In this document: piece after piece, positions 15,867 to 23,233 of the stretch
Position numbering within the stretch: position 1 is the first letter of the stretch
How the letters are laid out: the number at the start of each line of letters is the position of its first letter
DNA from: an uncultured archaeon
GTDB taxonomy: Archaea > Halobacteriota > Methanosarcinia > Methanosarcinales > Methanoperedenaceae
Assembly: GCA_902386255.1 (NCBI GenBank)
Contig: CABMII010000081.1
Coordinates: forward strand, 1-37,545
Reading direction: 5' to 3'
DNA: 37,545 nucleotides
The notes under the pieces: model-generated
The model's database searches: none
Told to the model about the DNA's origin: nothing
What the model saw: the letters and a program-made list of their open reading frames with translations, nothing else
Translations under genes and position numbers: made by a program

Positions 15867-16034
15867 ATGATGGGCGAAATGTCAGTTGATTACCAGATTA
15901 TCCTGGTTGCAAGCGCGATAATACTTCTAATCTATCCTGCAATGCTTCTCTGGGGTTATTTGAAAGGGCAGTATGAGGATATCGAAGAGGCAAAATACAG
16001 GATAATAGAGATGGAGGAACAGGATGCCGATTGA
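15867..16034 (+). CDS. ccoS: CcoS-like cbb3 oxidase assembly protein
   Basis: 55 aa; the start ATG 15867 has GGAGGT upstream, 1 bp after the oxidase gene. One transmembrane helix (IILVASAIILLIYPAMLLWG) is followed by KGQYEDIEEAKYRIIEM. That tail matches the CcoS pattern, where a W..+SGQFDDL...A.RIL motif follows the helix. CcoS is needed for cofactor insertion into cbb3 oxidase. The stop overlaps the next start. Alternative: a CcoQ-like small subunit. Confidence 0.65.
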   Translation: MMGEMSVDYQIILVASAIILLIYPAMLLWGYLKGQYEDIEEAKYRIIEMEEQDAD

Positions 16035-16275
16035 AGTTTCACAGGCCGAGCTGGGTTCCCAGATGCTCGTGTATGTGCTGCTTTTAGCCCTCGGGATTGC
16101 GATTTATTTCGGCCTGAAAAGCGGTGATAAGTATTCGGAAGAGGATACACAGCGTGATGCGGTGGGTTTTGCTGGTGTTATCTCGGAGGCCGAAGGACCA
16201 CTTACAACGTTTCTTATTATTGCTTTTATAATTCTCATCTTATGGGCCGTGGTTTATCTGGTGTTGTACCTGTAA
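16024..16275 (+). CDS. Small two-helix membrane protein of the oxidase operon
   Basis: This 83-aa protein starts at ATG 16024 with GGAGG upstream and overlaps the CcoS-like gene by 11 bp. Helix 1 is MLVYVLLLALGIAIYFGL, helix 2 is TFLIIAFIILILWAVVYLVL, separated by an acidic, soluble loop (DKYSEEDTQRDAVGF). Position and size suggest a structural subunit of the oxidase, perhaps replacing the membrane anchor of CcoP, since its c-heme domains are fused to the main gene. No heme motif is present. Assignment rests on context. Confidence 0.6.
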   Translation: MPIEVSQAELGSQMLVYVLLLALGIAIYFGLKSGDKYSEEDTQRDAVGFAGVISEAEGPLTTFLIIAFIILILWAVVYLVLYL

Positions 16276-16361
16276 TCGCAACCTAAAGGTTGAAAGTAAG
16301 AATGAAACATTTGCAAAAGATATATTCACAAGTTCGATTATACCTATGGAAGAGGTATAAT
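16276..16361 (+). promoter_or_regulatory. Promoter and inverted repeats controlling the ABC exporter operon
   Basis: CAACCT-AA-AGGTTG (16279-16292) is an inverted repeat just after the oxidase operon. AAGATATATTC (about 16317-16327) is a TATA box. A perfect 9-bp inverted repeat ATTATACCT (16337-16345) / AGGTATAAT (16353-16361) covers the expected transcription start, the AGAGGT ribosome-binding site and the first base of the TTG start. Confidence 0.6.
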
Positions 16362-17110
16362 TGGAACCCATCATTGAGGTCAGGAATCTTACAAAGATTT
16401 TCTTATCAAGAAGAGCGAAAGTAACAGCGGTAGATGACATCAGTTTTGACGTAAACAGGGGTGAGATTTTTGGCATGATAGGGCCTAACGGCGCGGGCAA
16501 ATCCACTACTTTTGCCATGATGTCCACATTAATAAAACCCACAAGCGGCAGCATAAAAGTTTCAGGGTTTGATGTTGAAAAGGAGGGTGACAGGATAAGG
16601 CCGATAATTGGTATAGTTCCCCAGCAGTATAGCCTTTACTCAGACCTGACCGCCCGGGAAAACCTGGAGCTTATGGGAAACCTTTACGACGTTCCCAAAA
16701 AGGTCATGAAAGAAAGAATAGAATACTATCTTAAGCTTGTCAATCTGGAGGCTCAGGCCGACCGCTTCACAGGCCGCTTTTCAGGTGGAATGAAACAGCG
16801 GCTCTCTGTAGTCAGCGCAGTGATACATGACCCGGCAATAATTTTCTGGGATGAGCCAACGACCGGGCTTGACCCGCAGACCAGGCAGGCCATCTGGAAA
16901 CTTGCCCGGAAGTTCAATACTGAGGGGAAAACTCTTATTTTCACGACCCATTACATGGAAGAGGCGGACAAACTATGCGACAGGGTTGCGATAATGAATG
17001 TCGGTAAACTGGTGGCGCTTGATACACCGCAAAACCTGAAACGAGCGTCAAACAGCGCGAGTCTTGAAGATGTTTTCATACATCTGACAGGCGAGGAGAT
17101 ACGTGATTGA
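16361..17110 (+). CDS. ABC exporter ATP-binding protein (ABC-2/DrrA-like)
   Basis: 249 aa. Walker A is GPNGAGKST, the Q-loop is VPQQYSLY, the signature is FSGGMKQRLS, Walker B is AIIFWDEPTTGLDP and the switch His is in TTHYMEEAD. The start is TTG 16361; the ATG 15 bp upstream runs into a stop. It energises the permease encoded next, which overlaps by 8 bp. DrrA/NatA-type ATPases export drugs, lipids or ions; the third gene, a secreted S-layer-type protein, suggests a cell-envelope role (inference). The start lies inside an inverted repeat. Confidence 0.92.
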   Translation: MEPIIEVRNLTKIFLSRRAKVTAVDDISFDVNRGEIFGMIGPNGAGKSTTFAMMSTLIKPTSGSIKVSGFDVEKEGDRIRPIIGIVPQQYSLYSDLTARENLELMGNLYDVPKKVMKERIEYYLKLVNLEAQADRFTGRFSGGMKQRLSVVSAVIHDPAIIFWDEPTTGLDPQTRQAIWKLARKFNTEGKTLIFTTHYMEEADKLCDRVAIMNVGKLVALDTPQNLKRASNSASLEDVFIHLTGEEIRD

Positions 17111-18224
17111 AATGAATATAAAAAGCGAACTTAAAAAATCCTGGATAATCATGATCAAGGAGTTCAAGCAGATTTTCAGGAAAAAAGCGCTCATGATCCC
17201 GCTGTTTGCGTTCCCGTTAATCATGATAATCTTCTTTGGCTACGGCATGGGCGGCACGGTCAAAAACGTTGATATTCTCGTTGTAAATGACGACACAGGT
17301 ACGGCTTCAAGTTCCCTTGTCCAGGAAATCGGAAGCTTCATCCCCAAATACGGCGACGTCAAGATGTTCTCGATAACTTATACGAAGGATATGGGGCAAT
17401 CCGAGGCAGAGAGGAAAATAGACGCCGGGTTGTATAAAGCAGTCCTGATCATTCCGCAGGATTACAGCGAACGCGTGGCAAAAAATGAAAGCGTCACCCT
17501 GACGCTGCTGACCGACTCCTCAGATACCACATCAAGCGGCATAATAATTAATTTTATGAAGCAGTTATTTGCGGGAACTGCAGGTTCCCTTGTTTCGCTG
17601 AAAATCCCTGATATTTACGGCAAATTGGAATACCTGGACTTTCTCACGCCTGCGGTAATTGCCCTGACTGTATTCTTCGGTACTGTGCAGAGCACGGGGT
17701 ATGCGATAGCAGGAGAGAGGCAGGACGGCACCATCGTTCGCATTATGATGACGCCTGTGAGCCGGGGTGCCGTTATTCTCGGTAAAACCCTGCACCAGCT
17801 TATATTGCAGCTTGCAAGGGCTGTAATCCTGATTCTCGGCGCGACTGTAATTCTTGGGGTCACGATGAATGGAAGCTGGCTCCTTGTCGCCCTGGTGCTT
17901 ATCATCTTCACTTTTGGTGCCGTAGGTCTCGGGATTGCGATGTCTGCAATATCTGAGGACATGACATCTTTCCAGCAGTTAAGCCTTTTATTTACCTTGC
18001 CTTCCATGTTCGCCACAGGTGTTTTTTATCCTTTGAGCTCGGTTCCTGACTGGATGCGCTGGATTGCCTACACCATGCCCCTGACTTTTGCAAACAATGC
18101 AATGCGCACCATCATGGTCAAGGGCCAGGGTCTTGCCTTTATAGCTAATGATTTGATTATACTTATTTTCTTTGCGATTTTTTATTTCGGTTTAGGCGTT
18201 TATCTTTTCAGGAGGGAAGTTTAA
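17103..18224 (+). CDS. ABC-2 type exporter permease
   Basis: 373 aa. A first transmembrane helix (IPLFAFPLIMIIFFGYG, about residues 30-50) is followed by a large external domain of about 120 residues (DILVVNDDTGTASSSL...) and five C-terminal helices, the ABC2_membrane_3/YhgE-like layout. It starts at GTG 17103 (ATG 17112 is possible) and overlaps the ATPase gene. As a homodimer with the ATPase it should form an exporter in the cytoplasmic membrane. The substrate is unknown. The next gene starts 2 bp after its stop. Confidence 0.9.
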   Translation: MIEMNIKSELKKSWIIMIKEFKQIFRKKALMIPLFAFPLIMIIFFGYGMGGTVKNVDILVVNDDTGTASSSLVQEIGSFIPKYGDVKMFSITYTKDMGQSEAERKIDAGLYKAVLIIPQDYSERVAKNESVTLTLLTDSSDTTSSGIIINFMKQLFAGTAGSLVSLKIPDIYGKLEYLDFLTPAVIALTVFFGTVQSTGYAIAGERQDGTIVRIMMTPVSRGAVILGKTLHQLILQLARAVILILGATVILGVTMNGSWLLVALVLIIFTFGAVGLGIAMSAISEDMTSFQQLSLLFTLPSMFATGVFYPLSSVPDWMRWIAYTMPLTFANNAMRTIMVKGQGLAFIANDLIILIFFAIFYFGLGVYLFRREV

Positions 18225-18226
18225 GA

Positions 18227-19213
18227 ATGAAGAAAACTTTGATTGTATTTTTCCTGCTGGTTATTCTGGCGGCAGGCAGCGCCGCAGGCGCCGATACCCC
18301 GAGCACGTATAATGTGCCCAGGAGCTTTGATTTCGGGGCGCATTACTATTCTGCATACGGCAGCCCGGATATTAATGCTACCATTGTGGGTACTAATGAA
18401 TTCGACAGGGACCAGACCATTACTTTGCCTATTGATTTAATGAACCGGGGCAAATTTTTAGGGTTTGAGAGAGACCACACTCCTCAAACTGCTGATGAAA
18501 TATATGCCGCTCAGACTGAAGTGAAGCTTGACGGCAAGATAGTTGATGCAACAGGCGTAGTTGCATCGCTCTCCGTGGATCCAAATGGCCCCCTTGAAGT
18601 CTTGTCTCCAGCCCAGCAGGTAGGTTCCATTAAAAGCGGAGAGAATACGCTTTCTCCTCTAAAATTCGATATAAAAATCGCCAGGAAAGCAAAGGCCGGC
18701 GTATATAATCTCCACTTAAACCTCGCCTACGATTACCAGCAATATGCGCAAATCTCGAATCCGAATGCAACCGCGCAAACGTATGATGCAAGCTACTGGT
18801 ACGGGATGATGGCCCAGAACCAGACCCTCAAACTCAAGGTAAAAACGCAGGCCGATTTTGAGGTCGTGCGAACCAATGGCAGCCTTTATGCAGGAAGGGA
18901 AGATGTTGTAGTGATAGCGATTAAAAATACGGGTGAGGAAGATGCGAAAGATGCCAGGGCAATAATCAACCCGTCTGACCCCCTGAGCACCACGGATGAC
19001 CAGGCGTTCCTCTATACCATAAAGCCCGGCGATACGGTAGTTGCCAGCTATAGTATCAAGGCAGATAGCAAGGCCGTACCCAAAACCTATGCGGTGGACA
19101 CAGTGATAAGATATGAAAACCCGGATGGGGATATCAAATATTCAAGCACCCTGCAGGCGCCGGTGGAAGTGAAGAAACTGGGCTTTTTCCAGCGATTGTT
19201 CGGATGGATTTAG
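18227..19213 (+). CDS. Secreted S-layer-domain (COG1361-like) protein
   Basis: This 328-aa protein has a clear Sec signal peptide (MKKTLIVFFLLVILAAGSAA). It has beta-rich Ig-like repeats: a region with asparagine-linked sites (NATIVGTNEF, NQTLKL) and a later CARDB-like domain (GREDVVVIAIKNTGEEDAKD). No C-terminal transmembrane helix is visible; it ends with the amphipathic FFQRLFGWI, which may associate with the membrane. Such proteins often accompany archaeal ABC exporters. Here it is the last gene of the operon, with GGAGGGAAG overlapping the permease end as the ribosome-binding site. Confidence 0.8.
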   Translation: MKKTLIVFFLLVILAAGSAAGADTPSTYNVPRSFDFGAHYYSAYGSPDINATIVGTNEFDRDQTITLPIDLMNRGKFLGFERDHTPQTADEIYAAQTEVKLDGKIVDATGVVASLSVDPNGPLEVLSPAQQVGSIKSGENTLSPLKFDIKIARKAKAGVYNLHLNLAYDYQQYAQISNPNATAQTYDASYWYGMMAQNQTLKLKVKTQADFEVVRTNGSLYAGREDVVVIAIKNTGEEDAKDARAIINPSDPLSTTDDQAFLYTIKPGDTVVASYSIKADSKAVPKTYAVDTVIRYENPDGDIKYSSTLQAPVEVKKLGFFQRLFGWI

Positions 19214-19259
19214 GGAGCAACCAGAAAGTTTTTATTCAGAATATCCTTTTTAGAATACC

Positions 19260-20384
19260 ATGGTGGATTTTGCCGAGATTGAAGAGGTTTATAAAAGGCT
19301 TGAAGGGAAGCTTACGCGTGACGAATTCAAGTCAAAGGTTGAGGATAAAGTAACGATGATGAACGGTCTTTGCGACTCCAAGACCGCAGCGATGCTTGTT
19401 GCAAGCGAGATGGGATTAAACGAGACAATTAAAATCAAGGACATTGCAGCTGATAAGAGTAATGTTGTCTTTATTGCAAGAGTGACCGCGGTGGGTGATA
19501 TCAGGGAATTCTCACGCGACAATGATACGACAGGCCGCGTGGTAAACCTGACCCTTGCGGATGATACGGGTTCTATCAGGGCTGCGCTCTGGGATGAGGC
19601 CTGCGACCTTGTGAAAATAGGCGACATAAAGATGGGGCAGAGCCTAAAAGTGAAAGGATACATAAAACAGGGGCAGCGAGGGCTTGAGGTCAATGTGGGA
19701 AAGGGTGGAGGCATCGAGCATGTGGAAAAAGAGGTGGCGGTGAATATCAAGCCGCAAAAGATTGCCGATATTAAGACCGGGATGAATGGCCTGAATCTCA
19801 TAGCGAAAGTAATTGACACGGGAAAAGTGCGAACTTTCGCGCGAAAGGACGGGACGACAGGAAAGGTAACAAACGTTACTCTTGGCGATGATACTGGTAA
19901 AATTCGCATCACATTGTGGGATAAAAAGGCGGAAGATCCCGGTTTCAAAGCAGGTGAGACCGTAGAAATAACCAATGCCTATGCCCGCGAGAATACGTTC
20001 AGCAACCAGACAGAACTCCAGCTGGGTTCTGGCGGCGGGATAGCGAAGAGCAGCGCGAATGTGGATTATTCCGAACCACTTACTCCAATCGCTGATATCG
20101 GAATAAATTCCGCTTACAGCGTTTCCGGGCATGTCTCCGGGCTTGATGAAATAAGGGAATTTGAGAGACCGGACGGCACCAAGAGCAAGGTATCGAATAT
20201 CTACGTTTCCGACGATACCGGGCGCATTAAAGTGGCATTGTGGGGCGAGCATGCAGACCTCGTTAATGAACTCGATATAGGTAGCGAGATACGCATCATC
20301 GACGCATTTGCTAAATCCGGCAGGAATGAGGAAGTGGAACTAAGCGCAGGCGCAAGGACGGGCATACAGATTATAAGAAAATGA
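19260..20384 (+). CDS. rpa: Replication protein A (three OB folds)
   Basis: This 374-aa single-strand DNA-binding protein has three OB-fold repeats at about 66-155, 175-265 and 275-370. Each contains a repeated signature such as VTAVGDIREF...DDTGSIRAALWD, VIDTGKVRTF...DDTGKIRITLWD and VSGLDEIREF...DDTGRIKVALWG. No zinc finger is seen. It protects single-stranded DNA in replication and repair. The TATA-like GTTTTTATTC about 30 bp upstream predicts a leaderless mRNA at ATG 19260. radA follows after a gap that carries an Orc1-type box. Confidence 0.93.
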   Translation: MVDFAEIEEVYKRLEGKLTRDEFKSKVEDKVTMMNGLCDSKTAAMLVASEMGLNETIKIKDIAADKSNVVFIARVTAVGDIREFSRDNDTTGRVVNLTLADDTGSIRAALWDEACDLVKIGDIKMGQSLKVKGYIKQGQRGLEVNVGKGGGIEHVEKEVAVNIKPQKIADIKTGMNGLNLIAKVIDTGKVRTFARKDGTTGKVTNVTLGDDTGKIRITLWDKKAEDPGFKAGETVEITNAYARENTFSNQTELQLGSGGGIAKSSANVDYSEPLTPIADIGINSAYSVSGHVSGLDEIREFERPDGTKSKVSNIYVSDDTGRIKVALWGEHADLVNELDIGSEIRIIDAFAKSGRNEEVELSAGARTGIQIIRK

Positions 20385-20400
20385 GAGGTACTGGCGTCGT

Positions 20401-20421
20401 CTCCAGTGGAAATAAAGGGGT
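20401..20421 (+). promoter_or_regulatory. Origin recognition box (ORB) between RPA and radA
   Basis: CTCCAGTGGAAATAAAGGGG followed by T matches the ORB in front of orc1 at 26978-26998 in 19 of 21 positions, and it fits the archaeal ORB pattern (TTCCAnTGGAAAC...GGGG). It is isolated; no second box or long AT-rich unwinding element is seen nearby. It may let Orc1 regulate radA, or mark a secondary Orc1 site. Confidence 0.7.
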
Positions 20422-20558
20422 CATCATCATGAGCTTGAGCAGAATTGACCCTTGATTACTTTCACCCCGCTCTGGTAAGGTTTATAACAATGTATGGCGA
20501 TTTGAAAATATCGTAACTGTGCACCAGACAACAAATAAATCGTGCACTGGAGGAAACA

Positions 20559-21536
20559 ATGGTAGAAAGAAAAGGATTGGAAGATTTGCCGGGCGTCGGT
20601 CCGGCTACAGCAGAGAAATTGAAAGAAGCGGGTTTTGGCTCGATTGAAGCCATTGCCGTATCGTCGTCGTCCGAACTGGCAAGCATTGCAGAAATCGGCG
20701 AGTCCACGGCTCAGAAAATCATCAATGCTGCGCGCCAGGCTGCGGACGTGGGAGGATTTGAGACAGGCGACCTTGTGCTTGAGAGACGAAAACTTATTGG
20801 AAAACTCAGCTTCGGCACAAAGGCTTTTGACGACCTGATGGGCGGGGGCGTTGAGACCCAGGCGATTACAGAATTTTACGGCGAGTTCGGCTCAGGAAAG
20901 ACGCAGGTGGGTCACCAGATGGCTGTGAATGTCCAGCTGCCGCAGGAAGATGGCGGCCTTGGGGGCTCTGTTATAATAATAGATACTGAAAATACCTTCA
21001 GGCCTGAAAGAATCACGCAGATGGTAATGGGATTATCCGCGAAAAAAGGGAAGGAATACGACCCTGAGGAGTTCCTGAAAAACATCCATGTTGCAAAAGC
21101 CTATAATTCAAATCACCAGATACTGCTTGTCGACACGGCCAATGATCTCGCTCTTAAATTGAAAGATACTGATAAGCCTGTGCGCCTCCTGATAGTTGAT
21201 TCCCTGACAGCGCATTTCAGGGCTGAATATGTTGGCCGGGGGACTCTTGCAGACAGGCAGCAGAAGCTCAATAAGCACATGCATGAACTGATGAAATTTG
21301 CAGGTCTTAATAATGCTGCCATCATCGTGACAAACCAGGTGATGTCAAAACCTGATGCGTTCTTTGGCGACCCCACAAAACCCATAGGCGGGCATATCGT
21401 GGGACATACTGCAACGTTCAGGCTGTACCTTCGGAAATCGAAGGGAGAAAAAAGGATTGCAAGGCTTGTGGACTCTCCCAATCTCCCTGAAGGCGAGGCT
21501 ATATTCTCGGTCACCATGGAAGGGCTTAAGGATTAA
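20559..21536 (+). CDS. radA: RadA recombinase
   Basis: 325 aa, normal for archaeal RadA. An N-terminal helix-hairpin-helix domain ([15 protein letters not shown], to about 60) is followed by the RecA core: Walker A GEFGSGKT (108-115), Walker [16 protein letters not shown], an L1/L2 region and the conserved [21 protein letters not shown]. It performs strand exchange in homologous recombination and fork repair. The TATA-like GTTTATAAC lies near 20479 and GGAGG precedes the ATG. It is preceded by RPA and an ORB-like element, a replication/repair cluster. Confidence 0.98.
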   Translation: MVERKGLEDLPGVGPATAEKLKEAGFGSIEAIAVSSSSELASIAEIGESTAQKIINAARQAADVGGFETGDLVLERRKLIGKLSFGTKAFDDLMGGGVETQAITEFYGEFGSGKTQVGHQMAVNVQLPQEDGGLGGSVIIIDTENTFRPERITQMVMGLSAKKGKEYDPEEFLKNIHVAKAYNSNHQILLVDTANDLALKLKDTDKPVRLLIVDSLTAHFRAEYVGRGTLADRQQKLNKHMHELMKFAGLNNAAIIVTNQVMSKPDAFFGDPTKPIGGHIVGHTATFRLYLRKSKGEKRIARLVDSPNLPEGEAIFSVTMEGLKD

Positions 21537-21553
21537 AAACCGTTATTAAAGAT

Positions 21554-22228
21554 GTGGAATACAAAGCTGTCGTGGTCGATGTTGATGGGACAATTACTTA
21601 TAGCGACAGGAGCCTTGATTTCAGGGCTGTTGAAGCGCTCCGAAGCCTCCAGGTACCGGTGGTGATTGCCACCGGCAATGTCCTTTGTTTTGCCAGGGCT
21701 GCCTCAAAACTCGTAGGGACGGGCGGCATCGTGATAGCCGAGAACGGCGGGGTCGTGGAGTGCGGAAGGGTTGAATCCGACACTTCGCATATGAAGGAGT
21801 GCGAGGAGGCTTTCGGGTTCCTGAAAAGGCATTTCACCCTTGAAAGACTTGACCCTGAATACAGGAAAACTGAGATTGGTCTGCGGCGGAATTTTGATGT
21901 GGAGCGAGCAAGGGAATTGCTAAAAGAGTTTCCTGGGGTTGAGATCGTGGATACCGGGTTTGCGGTGCATATCAAGAGCAAGAGGATTAATAAAGGCACG
22001 GGGCTTAAACGGATTGCAGAGATGATGGGGCTTGAAGCGCGGGATTTTGTGGCTATCGGGGATGCGCCTAATGATATAGAGATGCTGAAGTTATCGGGTT
22101 TTGGCGTGGCTGTGGGGAATGCGCATCCTGAGGTGAAGAGGGTGGCGCGGATGGTGACGAAGGGGGAGTACGGAGCCGGGGTGGCGGAGGCGGTGGGGGA
22201 GTTCAAGAAAAAGGGTATGTTAAGATGA
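21554..22228 (+). CDS. pgp: Archaeal phosphoglycolate phosphatase (HAD family)
   Basis: 224 aa; HAD type IIB. The nucleophile loop is VVVDVDGTIT (Asp9, Asp11), motif II is VVIATGN, a lysine-containing cap region follows, and motif IV is VAIGDAPNDIEML. It removes phosphate from phosphoglycolate; some relatives act on other sugar phosphates. The start is GTG 21554 with no clear ribosome-binding site, possibly coupled to radA 17 bp upstream. The 3' end is unusual: a decayed second copy of its last codons lies 600 bp downstream, beyond a toxin-antitoxin pair. The present C-terminus may therefore be a replacement. Confidence 0.9.
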   Translation: MEYKAVVVDVDGTITYSDRSLDFRAVEALRSLQVPVVIATGNVLCFARAASKLVGTGGIVIAENGGVVECGRVESDTSHMKECEEAFGFLKRHFTLERLDPEYRKTEIGLRRNFDVERARELLKEFPGVEIVDTGFAVHIKSKRINKGTGLKRIAEMMGLEARDFVAIGDAPNDIEMLKLSGFGVAVGNAHPEVKRVARMVTKGEYGAGVAEAVGEFKKKGMLR

Positions 22229-22551
22229 ATATGCCAGAAAATTCACATGAAGAAATAAAGAAAGCATATAACAAGAAAGTGCTGTTTACATCTCATAGTT
22301 TGAGTCAGATGAATCTGTCAGATCGAATGATTCTAAGAGAAGAAGTTATTGAGACGATTCTTAATGGTCATGTTATTGAAGAATATCTGGATGACCCAAG
22401 AGGAAAAAGTTATTTAATGTACTGCAATACAAAATCTGGTAGAACAATTCATGTAGTATGCGCACCAAAAAAAGATTATCTGGCAATAATTACAGCTTAT
22501 GTTCCCACAGTAGATAAATGGGAAACTGATTTAAGATGCCGGAGGAAATAA
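22225..22551 (+). CDS. DUF4258 protein, probable toxin of a TA pair
   Basis: 108 aa. Core features are FTSHSLSQM, REEVIETILNG, GKSYLMYCNTKSGRTIHVVC and LAIITAYVP, the layout of DUF4258 proteins, which share a RelE/MqsR-like fold and are often mRNA-cleaving toxins. The ATG overlaps the phosphatase stop; an internal ATG at 22231 is also possible. A YgiT-type zinc protein starts 1 bp after its stop, the usual order for MqsR/MqsA-like pairs. The sequence is more AT-rich than the flanking genes, which suggests transfer. Confidence 0.8.
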   Translation: MNMPENSHEEIKKAYNKKVLFTSHSLSQMNLSDRMILREEVIETILNGHVIEEYLDDPRGKSYLMYCNTKSGRTIHVVCAPKKDYLAIITAYVPTVDKWETDLRCRRK

Positions 22552-22552
22552 A

Positions 22553-22771
22553 ATGCAGTGCCACTTTTGTGCCGGAGAAATGAAAAAAGGGAAAACCACC
22601 TATACGCTGAATAGGGCAGGTTATCATCTGTTAATCGACGACGTACCGGCCTGGATTTGTTCCCAGTGCGGTGAGGTATATTTTGAAGAGAATGCAGTTG
22701 ATATGATACAGGGTATGATTAAAAATCTCGATATGCAGGTCAATAAAGTGAGGGAAGCGGCGATTGCTTAG
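22553..22771 (+). CDS. YgiT-type zinc-finger protein, probable antitoxin
   Basis: 72 aa. Two Cys pairs (Cys3-x2-Cys6, Cys36-x2-Cys39) form the N-terminal zinc ribbon seen in MqsA/YgiT antitoxins. The short C-terminal helix lacks the DNA-binding HTH of full MqsA, as is common for this subfamily. GGAGG overlaps the end of the toxin gene. It likely binds and silences the DUF4258 protein. Confidence 0.83.
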   Translation: MQCHFCAGEMKKGKTTYTLNRAGYHLLIDDVPAWICSQCGEVYFEENAVDMIQGMIKNLDMQVNKVREAAIA

Positions 22772-22789
22772 TGTTAGTTTAAGAAGCGA

Positions 22790-22898
22790 TACCCGCATCC
22801 CGGTTGGTGATGGTAGTGTACATGGTTAGAGGGTGGAGTACGGCGTCGGGGTGGCGGAGGCGGTGGGAGTGCTTAAGGAGAGGGGATTGATAAAATGA
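22790..22898 (+). pseudogene. Decayed second copy of the phosphatase 3' end
   Basis: From 22836 to 22898 the reading EYGVGVAEAVGVLKERGLIK-stop parallels the real C-terminus EYGAGVAEAVGEFKKKGMLR-stop at 22166-22228; the core CGGGGTGGCGGAGGCGGTGG is identical. Weaker similarity continues upstream to a GCATCC match at about 22795, with one frameshift and stop codons. This is a relic left when the TA pair or an element carrying it entered at the gene end. Confidence 0.8.
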
Positions 22899-23017
22899 GA
22901 ATAGAGATTATTGCAACTGGAGGAAAAATTATATAGCGAAGATACCATTAAATAATGATATAATTAGAATAGATTAAAAATATTACAGATTAGTTTAATA
23001 AATTCACGCAAGATAAT
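22899..23017. other. AT-rich gap between the phosphatase relic and the nuclease-like pair
   Basis: No gene. The very AT-rich sequence (ATGATATAATTAGAATAG around 22957) offers promoter-like motifs for the following two genes, but no clear ribosome-binding site. Confidence 0.35.
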
Positions 23018-23233
23018 ATGAAAACTTATAATGTGGCTTTATCAAGGGCATATATTGTAACTATTGAGGCGGAAAACGAAGAAAAAGCATGTAGATATGC
23101 AGAGTATTTTTTAGGCCATTGTTATGATGCATCTGATTTAAAAGATAAACAGGAATATAAATTTTCGATTAAAGAAATTGAGCCTACTATAAACGATGCT
23201 ATTGACGTTGAAGAAGTAAAAGAACATGAGTGA
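23018..23233 (+). CDS. 71-aa DpnD/PcfM-like small protein
   Basis: The N-terminal strand-helix pattern (MKTYNVALSRAYIVTIEAEN, then EEKACRYAEYF) resembles the DpnD/PcfM C-terminal-like fold, a small alpha/beta domain seen beside restriction and mobile genes. The acidic tail overlaps the next gene by 8 bp (ATGAGTGA), so the two are coupled. AT-rich, like its partner. It may be an accessory or immunity partner of the nuclease-like protein (inference). Confidence 0.55.
   Translation: MKTYNVALSRAYIVTIEAENEEKACRYAEYFLGHCYDASDLKDKQEYKFSIKEIEPTINDAIDVEEVKEHE

Noticed and set aside
20541-20562. CTGGAGGAAACAATGG as an extra ORB before radA
   Set aside because: It lacks the TCCA half and the G-run position, and it is explained by the radA ribosome-binding site and start codon.
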